Source of the DNA: Pteria penguin
Taxonomy: Eukaryota > Mollusca > Bivalvia > Pterioida > Pteriidae
Direction of reading: 5' to 3'
Assembly: GCA_035048485.1 (NCBI GenBank)
Contig: CM068585.1
Coordinates: 53,749,910-53,813,909, forward strand
Length of the DNA stretch: 64,000 nt
Both the position numbers and the translations under genes were made by a program. Numbering within the stretch: position 1 is the stretch's first letter; each line of letters opens with the position of its first letter. The notes under the pieces are model-generated. The model did not search any database. It worked only from the letters and a program-made list of their open reading frames with translations, and had not been told where the DNA came from. Shown piece by piece: positions 1 through 12,000 of the stretch.

Positions 1-36
1 TACAGAATCTATTCATGAATGATATATCTTGCTTAC

Positions 37-99
37 CTTGTTATCGCTCCAGTATTTGGCCATACATCGATCTCCCTTTTTCCACTGCGGTGAATTATC
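37..99 (-). CDS. TDRD3: TDRD3 coding exon 11 (start of Tudor domain)
   Basis: 63 nt, 21 codons, phase 0 at both ends: [17 protein letters not shown] preceded by four residues. It matches the first two strands of the human Tudor domain (KPGDECFALYWEDNK), which lead into the aromatic cage that holds dimethylarginine. Acceptor ATGTTATAG and donor GTAAGC. The remaining Tudor exon(s) lie beyond position 1. Confidence 0.9.
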
Positions 100-3000
100 C
101 TATAACATTAAATTCATAGTTGTACATGTAACACCTTTTCTGATTGGTCAAAACTTAACTAAAATTTGAAAGGATATAGATGTGTATTTCTTTATCTTGT
201 AATCGTTCTGACTTTATCAAATTACACCATAATTCTGAAAAACACAAACAAATGCTAAACTCTTATACTAATAAAAACCTCTGTCTCAAGAGTATCTTTT
301 GATTCAAACTGCATGTACAACAAATGTTTTGGTATTTTCTCATTACACAAAAGAGGTGAAAACCAGAAGTGTTTGTAGGTACTAATGTCACAAGCAGCAA
401 GAGTATATCAAGCAATGTAAAATATGAAAGTAATTGGTGGTACATGACTATGGCACTAACAACAATGTACCACTCTGAAAGTGGAAAGACAAACAAATAA
501 ATGGGTTGGTAGGGCAAACCATACATGCATTCTATTAGAGATTGACCCCATCTGGAGATGTATCACAACTTTTTACCCACACTTTCACATTGTTAAATTT
601 TGTAATGGAAAGGACAGCAACCAACTGCATTGAACACAATGAACCCACCTGTGTGTGTTGATCAGTTCGAAAATTTTGTTGCCGTGGTGATGGCTGGTTG
701 TCATAGTACTGTTTCTGCATAGGATGCCCTTGATGAAGAGGAGGAGGAGGACAGGAGGGGTCAAACTGAGGAATTCCCACCTGTCTTCCGGGTACAAAGT
801 CCTGAGCTTTGGGATCAAAACCACTACTTTTCTTCGGTTCACTTTCGTTATAACTTTTCGATGTTGGAAACTGTTTGTCATAATAATTATTTTTGGTTTG
901 TGAACTAGAATATTTGTCGTTGTTGTGGTAAGAGTTATTATTCCTGGATTTACCCTGAGAATTATTTCCTCTGTCAGAATAATTATCTGCCCTTGAATCT
1001 TGAGAAGACTTGGGACGGCTTTGTGACGATTGTGGATCACTTTGAGTATTATTTGTCGTTCTATCATTATATCGATCTTTCTTGCCACTACTTCTTCCTT
1101 CATCATAATAATCGTCTTTGGCTGAATAGGGTCTTTGATCTCTTTTAAAATTACTTGATCTTTGACCTTGACCTCTATCATTATCAAACTTTTGTCCCTG
1201 ACCTCTATCATTATTATACTGAGTCCTATTTTTGTTATCTGCTCTGAAGCTATTCTTAGAATCACTGTAAGATTGGTCTCTATCATTATAATTTGACCTT
1301 TGACCTTTAGGATTATTATAATTAGTTCTGTTTCTTTCTTTGTCACTTGCAGAAGACCTATCACTATCATAACTATTTTGCGATTGTACTCTGTTATTTT
1401 TTTGTGAACTTTGACCCTGATTTGAGTATGATCTTGACTGTGCATCCCGTCTTGAGTTATTATCTTCATTCCTTGTAAACCTTGGAGGTGCAGTCTGTGG
1501 TTTATTTCTCTGACCTTGACCTTCATCATGGTAACTTCTATTGCCGTTTTGTTTGTAATTTTCATTATTTGAATAGTATGATGTCTGTAATGGCTTCTGT
1601 GACTGTGAGGATTTGCTTGAACCTGAAAAATGTCACGAAAACCAGCATTACAATATAAAAGTCAATCTATATAGAAAGTTCACCCAAGTGAAAACTAAAA
1701 AGTGACCTTTTTAAAAGAGTGACCTTTGTATAACAGTCTATATTACGAGAAAATAACACAAATGGGAATTTACAAAATGAACATTATAAGCAAGTGACCT
1801 CAGTATAGAAGTGGTCACTAAGGCAGGTTTATACATCCATCAGCACTAAGTACTATTTCTGGGAATATGGCTATGGATTCAAGTTAGTATATAGTCAGTT
1901 CAAGGAAACACTGAAGGTGACCTGTTTATAAAGGTCACCTGAAAGAACACAAAATTTGACCTGTGTATCAGGGTCACAGAAGAGAACACTGAATGTGACC
2001 TGTGTATTAAGGTCACAAAAGGGAACACTGAATGTGGCCTGTGTATTAGGGTCACCTGAGGGAACACTGAAAGGTGAAGGAACACTGAAAGGTGACCTGT
2101 GTATTAGGGTCACATGAGGGAACACTGAAAGGTGACCTGTGTATTAGGGTCACCTGAGGTCTCCTGAGTGAGCACTGAAAAGCGACCTGTGTATTAGGGT
2201 CACCTGAGGGAACACTGAAAGGTGACTTGTGTATTAGGGTCACCTGAGGGAACACTGAAAAGGTGACTTGTGTATTAGGGTCACTTGAGGGAACACTGAA
2301 AGGTGACTTGTGTATTAGGGTCACCTGAGGGAACACTGAAAGGTGACCTGTGTATTAGGGTCTCCTGAGGGAACACTGAAAGGTGACCTGTGTATTAGGG
2401 TCACCTGAGGGAACACTGAAGGGTGACCTGTGTACTTGGGTCACCTGAGGGAACACTGAATGTGACCTGTGTATTAGGGTCACCGGAGGGAACATTGAAA
2501 GGTGACCTGTGTATTAGAGTTACCAGAGGGAACACTTACAGGTGATCTGTGTACACAGATGACCTTTATAAAAAGGCTTATTTTGTAAGAAATCTTAAGA
2601 GCAGGTGAACTCTGTACAGAGGTGGTCCTTAAGATGGGGATGCACTATAGTTTCTTTGTTCACGGTTTCTAATTCTTCTGTTCAACTATGAATTAATAAC
2701 TGGGATTTGGATTTTGGATTTTCTTTGGATTTTTATTCTATTGATATATAGAATTAAACCCTTCTGCATGACAATTTATCTCAACTTTTAATAATGGAAT
2801 AAATTAAAATGAAATAATTGACTCAAGTATTTTCTCAGTTTATGGTGTCAAACCCAGGACTGCAATGGGCAGCATGCCACCAGCAATGGGTAGTGTGCCA
2901 CCAGCAATGGGCAGCATCCCATCAGCAATGGGCAGTGCACCACCAGCCCATTCATCACTGAGCGAGGATGAAGGAGTTTAATTTTTAAATGTAAATACTG

Positions 3001-6000
3001 CCCTGTAAGGCTTTTATCTTGACTGCCGCATTAAGTATAACACTCAACTTATGAGTACACTTTATAATGAAAGAAGAAGATATAAATCTTAACATAATCT
3101 CAATTTAAAGCGCAGCATCCAAAGGACATATAAAGAGGTAGGCAATAAATCTTGTTAGAAGTAAACAACAAAGAAGTACCGAAGCGTTAACCATATCTCA
3201 AAGTCCAAGGAATAAAAGGACAATATCATGTCCAATGTCATATTCGGTGAGACCAGGTGCCTGGGTGGAGTAAGTGTTCCCTGTTTGCACGCAACACCCA
3301 TCACAAAAGTCCTGCAACAACTAATCAAGAGGTAACAAGAAATTTCCCTACTGAGAGATGGGACAGAGTGCCAAAAATAAGATGCAAAAGATAATCCACT
3401 GCTTTGAAGAGGTCCGCTGAATAGCACAAAATTTTAAAGCCAGGCACCAGGGAGGTGCTATCACCCTATAAAAAATATGATCTCACAAATAAATTTGAAA
3501 CACAACATTTGTATCTGTTGCTTAAAAAACCAAATGCATCTTGTGAATACTACTGGAATATTAATAATGTTTAAATGTAAACACTGAACCTTTATCTTCC
3601 TTCGACGGCTTGATCTTAGTTTCCAAAAAATCAAAGAGTGTCGCAGGTCCAGAGGGCTTAGTATCAGGAACGACGTCTGCATCATTTTCATCCCGATCTC
3701 TGCCATGTCGGCCTCGTCCACCTATATTGACATATAAATATTTGTGTTCATGTGGTTATGGCACAGGGTGAATGGTTGTCCTGTCCTCTGTTTGATGTAT
3801 AAATGGTAATCTAAGACTGTCACTCACATCTAAGTATTAACAACTCACACCAACTTCTATTGTCTAGCAAAATAACATATTAAGTTAGATCAGCTCAGTA
3901 TCTTTACTTTAGTTCCATTTATAGAAATCATTTTAATATGGTTTTTGAGAATTGACATATGAATGATTACCATTAGTTAGTCAATGTAAAAAGTAGCATC
4001 GCATACCTTTCTATATCTTGCCTTCCTTATAATTTGGGATAATTCACACTTTTTTCACTCCACTTTTCCCATGCATAAGGAAAATTCATCTCATTTCACC
4101 TACCGTTCTCCTTCCCTTAGCATTTAGAATATGCAGCTAACCCTTCTCTCTCCTGCCTTCCTTAGACATATTTGGAACATTCCACTTTTTTCTCTCCATT
4201 CTGTTTTCAATATCATTTAATGCATTCCACTTACCTTTCTCCCTCCTGTCTTCCCTAGCACTTGGTACGTTCCTATCTCTCCCAGGTGGTCCACCTCTTT
4301 CCCTCCCTTTATCGTATCCACCACGATGTTTTCCTCCTAGGAGAGAGTTAATAGCTTGATTCACATCTCCGTTATTTTGTCTCAGTGCACTGTTTGCCTC
4401 TGCTGTGGTAAAACCCATCTCTACGATGCGAGCAACAGCGGCATCTGATCCCACCTGTAAAACATTCATCGTGATATATATATATAATTACTTCTGTCTG
4501 TGCGCAGTTGTCTGTTATTTACTAAGTCAAGTAACAAAATCATTATACATAACTAGAATAAGCTGTTCCTGTGATCAACGAAATCCTTGCCAATTTCCAT
4601 AATTCTGGAATGATGAAAAAGAAAGTGAAAGTAGTCCAAATGGAACTTAAGCAGAGTATCATTGTTTGTAAGAAGGTGGCCACTGATGGAAGCATTTACT
4701 CTGACAGCTCCTCTGTAATCATCTGGATACAGTAATTGTAACAGACAGGCAGACAGATGCACAGACAGACATCTGGATCACTACATACTCCCACCTGGGT
4801 TGGGTGGGGGTATTAATATTTAGGTTATATTTCTGTAGCTGTATACTGGTCAGTTACAATTTCTTGATTTAAAGTAGCGAGCAAGCAGACTCTGTCAAGT
4901 GGTTTTTTATTTTGTCACTGTTAGTGGCGATATAAGGGGAGTGAATATTTTTTGCAAAACTGCTTAAAAATTTTTTGGGGGAGGGCAAAATTCAATCAGT
5001 TTCAAACATAATCCTGAAACTCACTGTAGATAACTTACTGATGAAAAACAAAAAGCAAAATATTTGTCTTTACAGATGCAGTAAAAATGAGTTCCGTTCG
5101 TGGAACTTGCGTTATTTTAAGATAATTTACAAAGTCTCTTTGTGATTGGTCAGAACAGACTTTTATATCAAAATATTGGTCGCAAATCTGAAATTAAGGC
5201 AACATTGAAAAGACAGCGTAGGTATTAATTAAGTGCTTGCATCAACTCTTATTGAAATTGTTAAATGAATGCAACATTCAACCTTTGTTGAAGTAAGCTG
5301 CTGCACACCTTTATCATGATTAAATCAGTATCACTTTTTACATGGTGATATTACATTTGTGCACCCCAAATACACCTTGTCAAACGAGGGGAGGTATAAC
5401 AAAATTTTATAGTTTGATGAGAATCCATCTCACAATCAACCTTACATGAAAATCTTCCTCACCTGTTTTTGACCACCTCCGAAACTCTTAGGTTTGCTCT
5501 CTTCTTTTGCTTGGAGAGCTTCAGCAATGGTTGCCTGTCTTTGTTGTTCGAACTCCACATCCTCTACCGTTTTCTCTTTACCGACATCCAAAGATTTAAA
5601 GTTCTCTAAAATCACAAATTCACAATGTAAAAAATGAAAACAACTGAAGAACATATATGTAAATATTTTGACATTTCCCTTACGTACGACGCATAAAAAG
5701 AGCTTAATGTAAAACTATATTACACACATATATGCCAAGATATCTACCTTGCGCATGGCTCTGTAATTATGTTACTGTATAGCAAACTCATCAAAAGCAG
5801 AGAAAGATCTACATGTACCTGCCAATGTGTACTGTATCACAGGACCCTGACCTATGCTGTGTCATCGGAAGATGGGAGAGATATTTAACTGCCAATGTGT
5901 ACTGTATCACAGAGCCTTGACCTATGCCGTGTCATCAGAAGATGGGAGAGATATTTACCTGCCAATGTGTACTGTATCACAGAGCCTTGACCTATGCTGT

Positions 6001-9000
6001 GTCATCGGAAGATGGGAGAGATATTTTACCTGCCAATGTGTACTGTATCACAGAGCCTTGACCTATGCTGTGTCATCGGAAGATGGGAGAGATATTTTAC
6101 CTGCCAATGTGTACTGTATCACAGAGCCTTGACCTATGCTGTGTCATCGGAAGATGGGAGAGATATTTAACTGCCAATGTGTACTGTATCACAGAGCCTT
6201 GACCTATGCTGTGTCATTGGAAGATGGGAGAGATATTTAACTGCCAATGTGTACTGTATCACAGTGCCTCAGTTTTCACCGTTTCATATGAAGGGCACCA
6301 GTTTGCCCACGAATGTAGTCGAACCTGGGACCTTTTGGTCACAAGCCAAGCACCTCATCAACTACGCTACACCAGCTCAAAGAAGAAGTGATTGATTGAA
6401 TATTGTTTTACGTCACTCCCCGATTATTTTATGTATATGGTGACAGCATCTGCCTGATGCATTGCATACAAATTTAGACCTTTGCAACGGACCAACACGT
6501 AGGGATCTTTTATGTGCCACGCCTATCATGACATGGGACCTCAGTTTTTACTGTCTCATCTGAAAGACAGAACACCGGTGTGCCCAGGGCGCGAGTTGAA
6601 CCCGGGACCTCTCGATCATGAGCCGAGCATCTTATCCACTAGGCCACACTGGCTTTTCGTCACAAAAAGATTATTTCACTTATATGGTGATGTTGTGGTA
6701 TCTGTCTAATGCATTGCACAAAAATATAGATCTCTGCGAGGAATCTACAGTGGCATGGGCTTCGCTGTTCATTATCTCATCCAGATTCAACAAGCGAATG
6801 ACCTGAATCATGACCTTTACCTTTCTTTTTGTGTTGCGGTTTTGTTTCCTTGACTCTCTGGCCGAAAGGTACAAAGGGAGGTGGTCCTCCTTCATTTCCA
6901 ACTGCAGTCCTCACTTTGGACAGCATCTGAAAAATAGGGAATTTCACATACTGCATAAATTTGGACCAATGCAAAAAATGGACTCTCTAAAGTGGGGGGT
7001 TCCTTTCACATGCCTAGATTTCCCCGAGACTTTATAGTCCTGAACTGAACACCTAAACCAATGAACCAAAACGACTCACTGCCCCCATGAAATTCAATAC
7101 AGTAAACCAGAATTCTATTTTCTTTTCCTAACATACCATCGTTGATCTTATTTCTCACTATATACCCGACATAAAAATACACACAAAAATGCCGCTCAAA
7201 AATATGTCTATCTACTGTGACGTCACAATCCAGAATTACCATAATAATGAAACTAGTAAAAAAATGTAGTTTAGGCATTGGGTCCCTTATATCATGTAAA
7301 CATCACATCAGCAACTCTATCTGGGTCATTCTGGCAAGAAGCCACATTATTGCAAAACCCAAAAATTGTCATCGTTACGTCAATTTTACACCCACAAAAA
7401 CATATCATGGAGGACACTCACAGATTCCTGGAATTCATATGTTACACCATGTGCTTCATAAACCCTTAGATGTTATTATATTATGAAATATAGGTTGTAA
7501 GTTTGTTGTGCCAATAGTAAATTGGAAAACAAAGTGACAGAACCATGGTCCTTGGTCCTTAGTCCTTGAGTAGAAAATTCCATGTTTTCATACAGGTTTG
7601 CCTTTTGACCAAATCATGGTTCAAGCTGGCCCACTAGCCATCAAATTTAGAGTATGTAGTCATACATTTTGGTTGTGATACTAGGTGCTGGAGAGAAGTA
7701 GGCATGCCCTGTTTGCTCGGATGCACCTGCGTCTTTTTAAACAAAAAGTTACCTTTTTAAGTTCCCAATTTTCAGCTAGTTTTTCCACTCTTCCTCCGAC
7801 AAAGCTGGTGTTTTTGTTGTTCAGCATGAGGAAGCCATGCTCCACTTCAATGGTACCTTTCAAACATATTTTGGTGCCAGGCGGAGTGTTGAGCCTACAT
7901 AAATGATGTTTGTAAATAAACCCTTATCTTAAATGCACTGGAGTGTATATCAATTTTTCTTTTCATAGAACAACAGAGGAAAGTCTAGCAATCTCATCAC
8001 ATCAGATTCTTATACAGATACTGTCCATCACAATTTGTTTTTGAGGAATTATTTGGTCTTTCGTTATACAGGGAATAAACTTAACGTTCGCCCACTCGCT
8101 CAAGACAGTAAAATTTGTAGTGGACGACCAAGAAACACTTCCTACTCGCCCATGTGGTGAACGAAAAATCTGCAAGACGAATTGGCCATTTCCTTGTTGA
8201 ATTCTAATCTGAATCATCTAGACACTTAATTCCGTCACTGAGTAAGCAGAACTAAGCGTCTAGATGATTCAAATCCAAACAGGTTCTTTTTATTTGTTAG
8301 TTAGCAATATCCGCTTTCAGGTTTATTTAAATTACGGCTTGACAAGCCCAGTTAGGAAGTTTTTTCGCCGTTCCCATGAAACGAAATGTATCGCCAACAA
8401 AACGGGACGATAACTTCAAAGAGTATGAGAAGAAACGAAAGAGATTATATCTCGGTGAGTGGCAAAATGGTAGGGAATGGTTGGTGAACACAGCAGAGGG
8501 TATGATATGCAAGCATTGCAAGGAATTTTCAAGTACCGAAATTCGATATGTTAAATTGTTTTAAATTATAATTGGAGAAACAGTAAAATTGAAGAGAAAT
8601 TGTTGTGTTATGTAATAAAATTTAGAAAAATTAATAATTGATTACTTTTTCTTGCAATTTTTGAATGGTTTCAGTGTGGGCTTATAAAGATTGGTGTGGG
8701 CCCGTAGATTCTGAGTCTTACGACACATGTGGGCTCGTAAAAATTTCTGTTAAGTTTATTCTCTGTTATACAGAGTTACTTCCCATTTGGGACTGTATCT
8801 GACGTAAAAGAATTATGACGTTATCAAATTCTATGGAAACTGATCTTAAACTCAGGAAAATGATAATCTACAAATGACGTTTTCATAGAAAGTTGATGAC
8901 ATCATAACTGCTTTACGTCAGATACTGTCCCAAATGGGAAGTAACTCTGTTTAACAAAAAGATTCAATATCTCATGTCACTTCTTAAGCATTGTTTGAAG

Positions 9001-12000
9001 AGAAATAAAATCCTCGATGACGATGAGCTACCACTGGTTTTGATATCAAAATATAAAATTAGTATTGCTTCCCGCTGAAATTAACAGGAAGCAGAATCCT
9101 CATGAAAATAATGTCACGTAATTTATAGGCGATTTTATAGATTTTCTAGCAGCTGAAACCAGGGGACAAGGCCATTCAAATTAGGAATTTTGTGAAGTTG
9201 TTACTAAAATTGAGAAAATTACATTTATAATCATATGTAACATTTGATCTGTTTTTCTTTCTAATGTTTAACAGAAACTGATTCTTCACATATAGGTCAG
9301 CATTCAGGCAGGTGCACAGAAGCAACACTCTGATAATTTGATTGGTTTATTTCGTCTTTTCTTTACATAGAGTTACTTCCCATTTGGGATGACATCGGAC
9401 ATAAAACAATTATGATGTCATCAAATTCTATGGAAACTGATCTAAAACTCAGGAAAATGACAGTTAACAAATGACATTTACATAGGAAATTGATGATGTC
9501 ATAATTGTTTTACTTCAATTACTGTCCAAAATTGGAAATAACTCTATTTTTAATGAAAACTCAGCAAGAGCATAATAAAACAAGAGACAAAATGTAATTT
9601 GTTTGTGAAACGCTAATGCCCCCTATCTTAACATGGTAAGATATGGAGATTTAATGAAATTCAGACGAACAGACAGACAAGCCAATTACCCTATGTCTGT
9701 TGGAACATCATCATTGGGGGTTTAAAAACTGATACCGCGACGAACTTAATGATAGCTTCCACATCCAAATAATGTTCATTACAGGCCTTTTTCGTATTAA
9801 TTTCATCTTACATTAAATGTCCGACATATGACGTTCTGCCGCTCAAAGTTATGTCACTATAATGTGACGTAACAATCCACGCCTTGACGTCATAATGAAA
9901 ATTCTGGCAAAACGTAGTTTGTCGGACATTGGTCCCTTGTATCATGTAAAATACGAAATTCGTGTATTCAACAAAAATGATTGGTTACTTAATGAAGATA
10001 TGTATCTACATGAATCTGACCCTATCTTCTCCAGTTTGTCTGTCTCCACTCCATTACATGTGTTCTGTCCATCTGTTAGAGTCAGCTTCAGAAGACGCGG
10101 GGCATAATGAGATTCCTCGTTTTCTTTCGGTGCTGAAACGTTACGTATTTTCTGTATCTGTAACACTCCTGGGCCTTGAACCTTCAACATCAAATGTTTA
10201 AATGATAACTTCACACACATGATTATAAGTAATTCTTTCATACTTTTCACTGTCTTTCTACACAGTGCTTTTTTTTTCATTTATTCAAAGGTGCCTGTAC
10301 CTTTTCAAAAGGGAATTTTATTGTCCAAAGGATCCTTATGAAAAAAAACCCCAACCAAACAAACAAACAACCCCCCCCCCCAAAAAAAAAAAAAAAAACA
10401 AACAAAACACTGCAACATAAATTTCAGAATAAGAGCAGTGCATTAGTTCTTTAGATCTATAGGAATTTTGATATATTTCATGTATTAAGTTTTCAAATAA
10501 AGACAAGGAATGTACCAATATCTTTACACATGTCATTGACGTAGAGAACAAAATTAAGTGACCAGATATAGATGAATCTTTGCATATGCAATCATTGGTC
10601 ACTAAAACTTTATAATCTAGTACAAACAACGTTATCATTAATGAGCCAATGTAGGTCAGTGGATAAAATGCTCAGATTGTGGCAGGGAGGTCCTTGGTTT
10701 GACATCCTCTGTAGGCATACTAGTGTCCTATCTTTCAGATTTGACCAAAAAAAAAAAAAAAAAAATTCCAAGCCCTTTGTCATGGTAAGTGTGGCACATA
10801 AAAAGATCCCTCACTGCTCAGATGGGTCCATTGCAAGGTATATTTTTCTATTCAATTCATCAGGCAGATGCCATCATCATAAATGTGAAATAATCCTTGA
10901 GTGATGTAAAACAATTCCCAGTCAATGGTATAATTAACATGGCACCTAACTTCCGTGCCTTGAAATAATGCTCACTAGAAAACAGCATGCGTAAATCTCA
11001 TTCTTGGATTCAGGTAACTTACGTATTCACAGCGCCCCCTGTTGATTTCTTCTGGAAGCCAGCCTTTACCAATATCTCTCAAATCAATCTGCAAAACAAT
11101 AGCTGTGATGTGAAGAACAATTCAGTGATGTGTGGAGGAGCTTTTTACACAAATTCTCTAATTTGTCTTGTTTTTTAAAGACACATCTTCTTTAAAATAT
11201 ATATAAGCAGGTTTAGAATAAATTCAAACACAACAGATAAATTAATCAATGAATTATAATTATCGAATTTAAGCACTTTTCATTTTCAACCACTTTCTAT
11301 GTACTGTGCAAACCCTGAATCTTGACAATGCTTCTGAATCTTGAGTTATCTGTCCACTGGTCTTGAACATACTGAATGGTGTAATTCTATCTTTAGACAT
11401 TTCAGTTGTCGATCTGAACATTTCATATTTCAACCATTAGTTATTTTAAATATTACCCTAATATATTTATATTGTAACATATTTTTCACTGCAACCAGAA
11501 CAAAAATGTTCAGCTTTTCAGTAAACTGTAAACTTTAAAATGTAAGAAAATAATACTGACGATGTAATTAAGCATGTTAGATGTAGGGAAAATCTACTTA
11601 CATCTCTAGCAAGCTGTGTAATTTTTTCTACATTGTGTTCTTTAGCATTAATGTGTTCTTTCATTCGCTCCTCATCAAGGTGCCTGTGTAAAATACAATT
11701 GTTAAAATTGTAAAAATGCCTAAATTAACAGTCGCCCAGTTGTCAAAAACAACCTAAAATCTCAAGTAAATATAATGGAGGTTGCCCAAATTTTCTTTAA
11801 ATTTACCGAATTGACGATCAAAAATTTTTGCCAGTTTCAAGCCCTGATCTTGCTTTCATTTTTGTCTTGAATATTTACATGATTAATTTAATTTTCCTCA
11901 ACTACTTGATTATTATGCTCAACATAAAATCATACAGTAATTTAATGTTGAAAAATAAAACCATAGTGGAAAACACTTGATCCATACTTACAAATAAACA

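Noticed and set aside
585..1565. 326-codon open frame on the minus strand
   Set aside because: It overlaps TDRD3 exon 10 in another frame. The frame that joins exons 9 and 11 and ends in [11 protein letters not shown] is the real one; the other arises from biased codons.
10021..10280. Nine extra residues (LSFKHLMLK) at the start of TDRD3 exon 4 using an upstream acceptor
   Set aside because: The acceptor is in frame, but the residues do not match the family, whereas the downstream acceptor joins INRGRCEY to VQGPGVLQ as in relatives.
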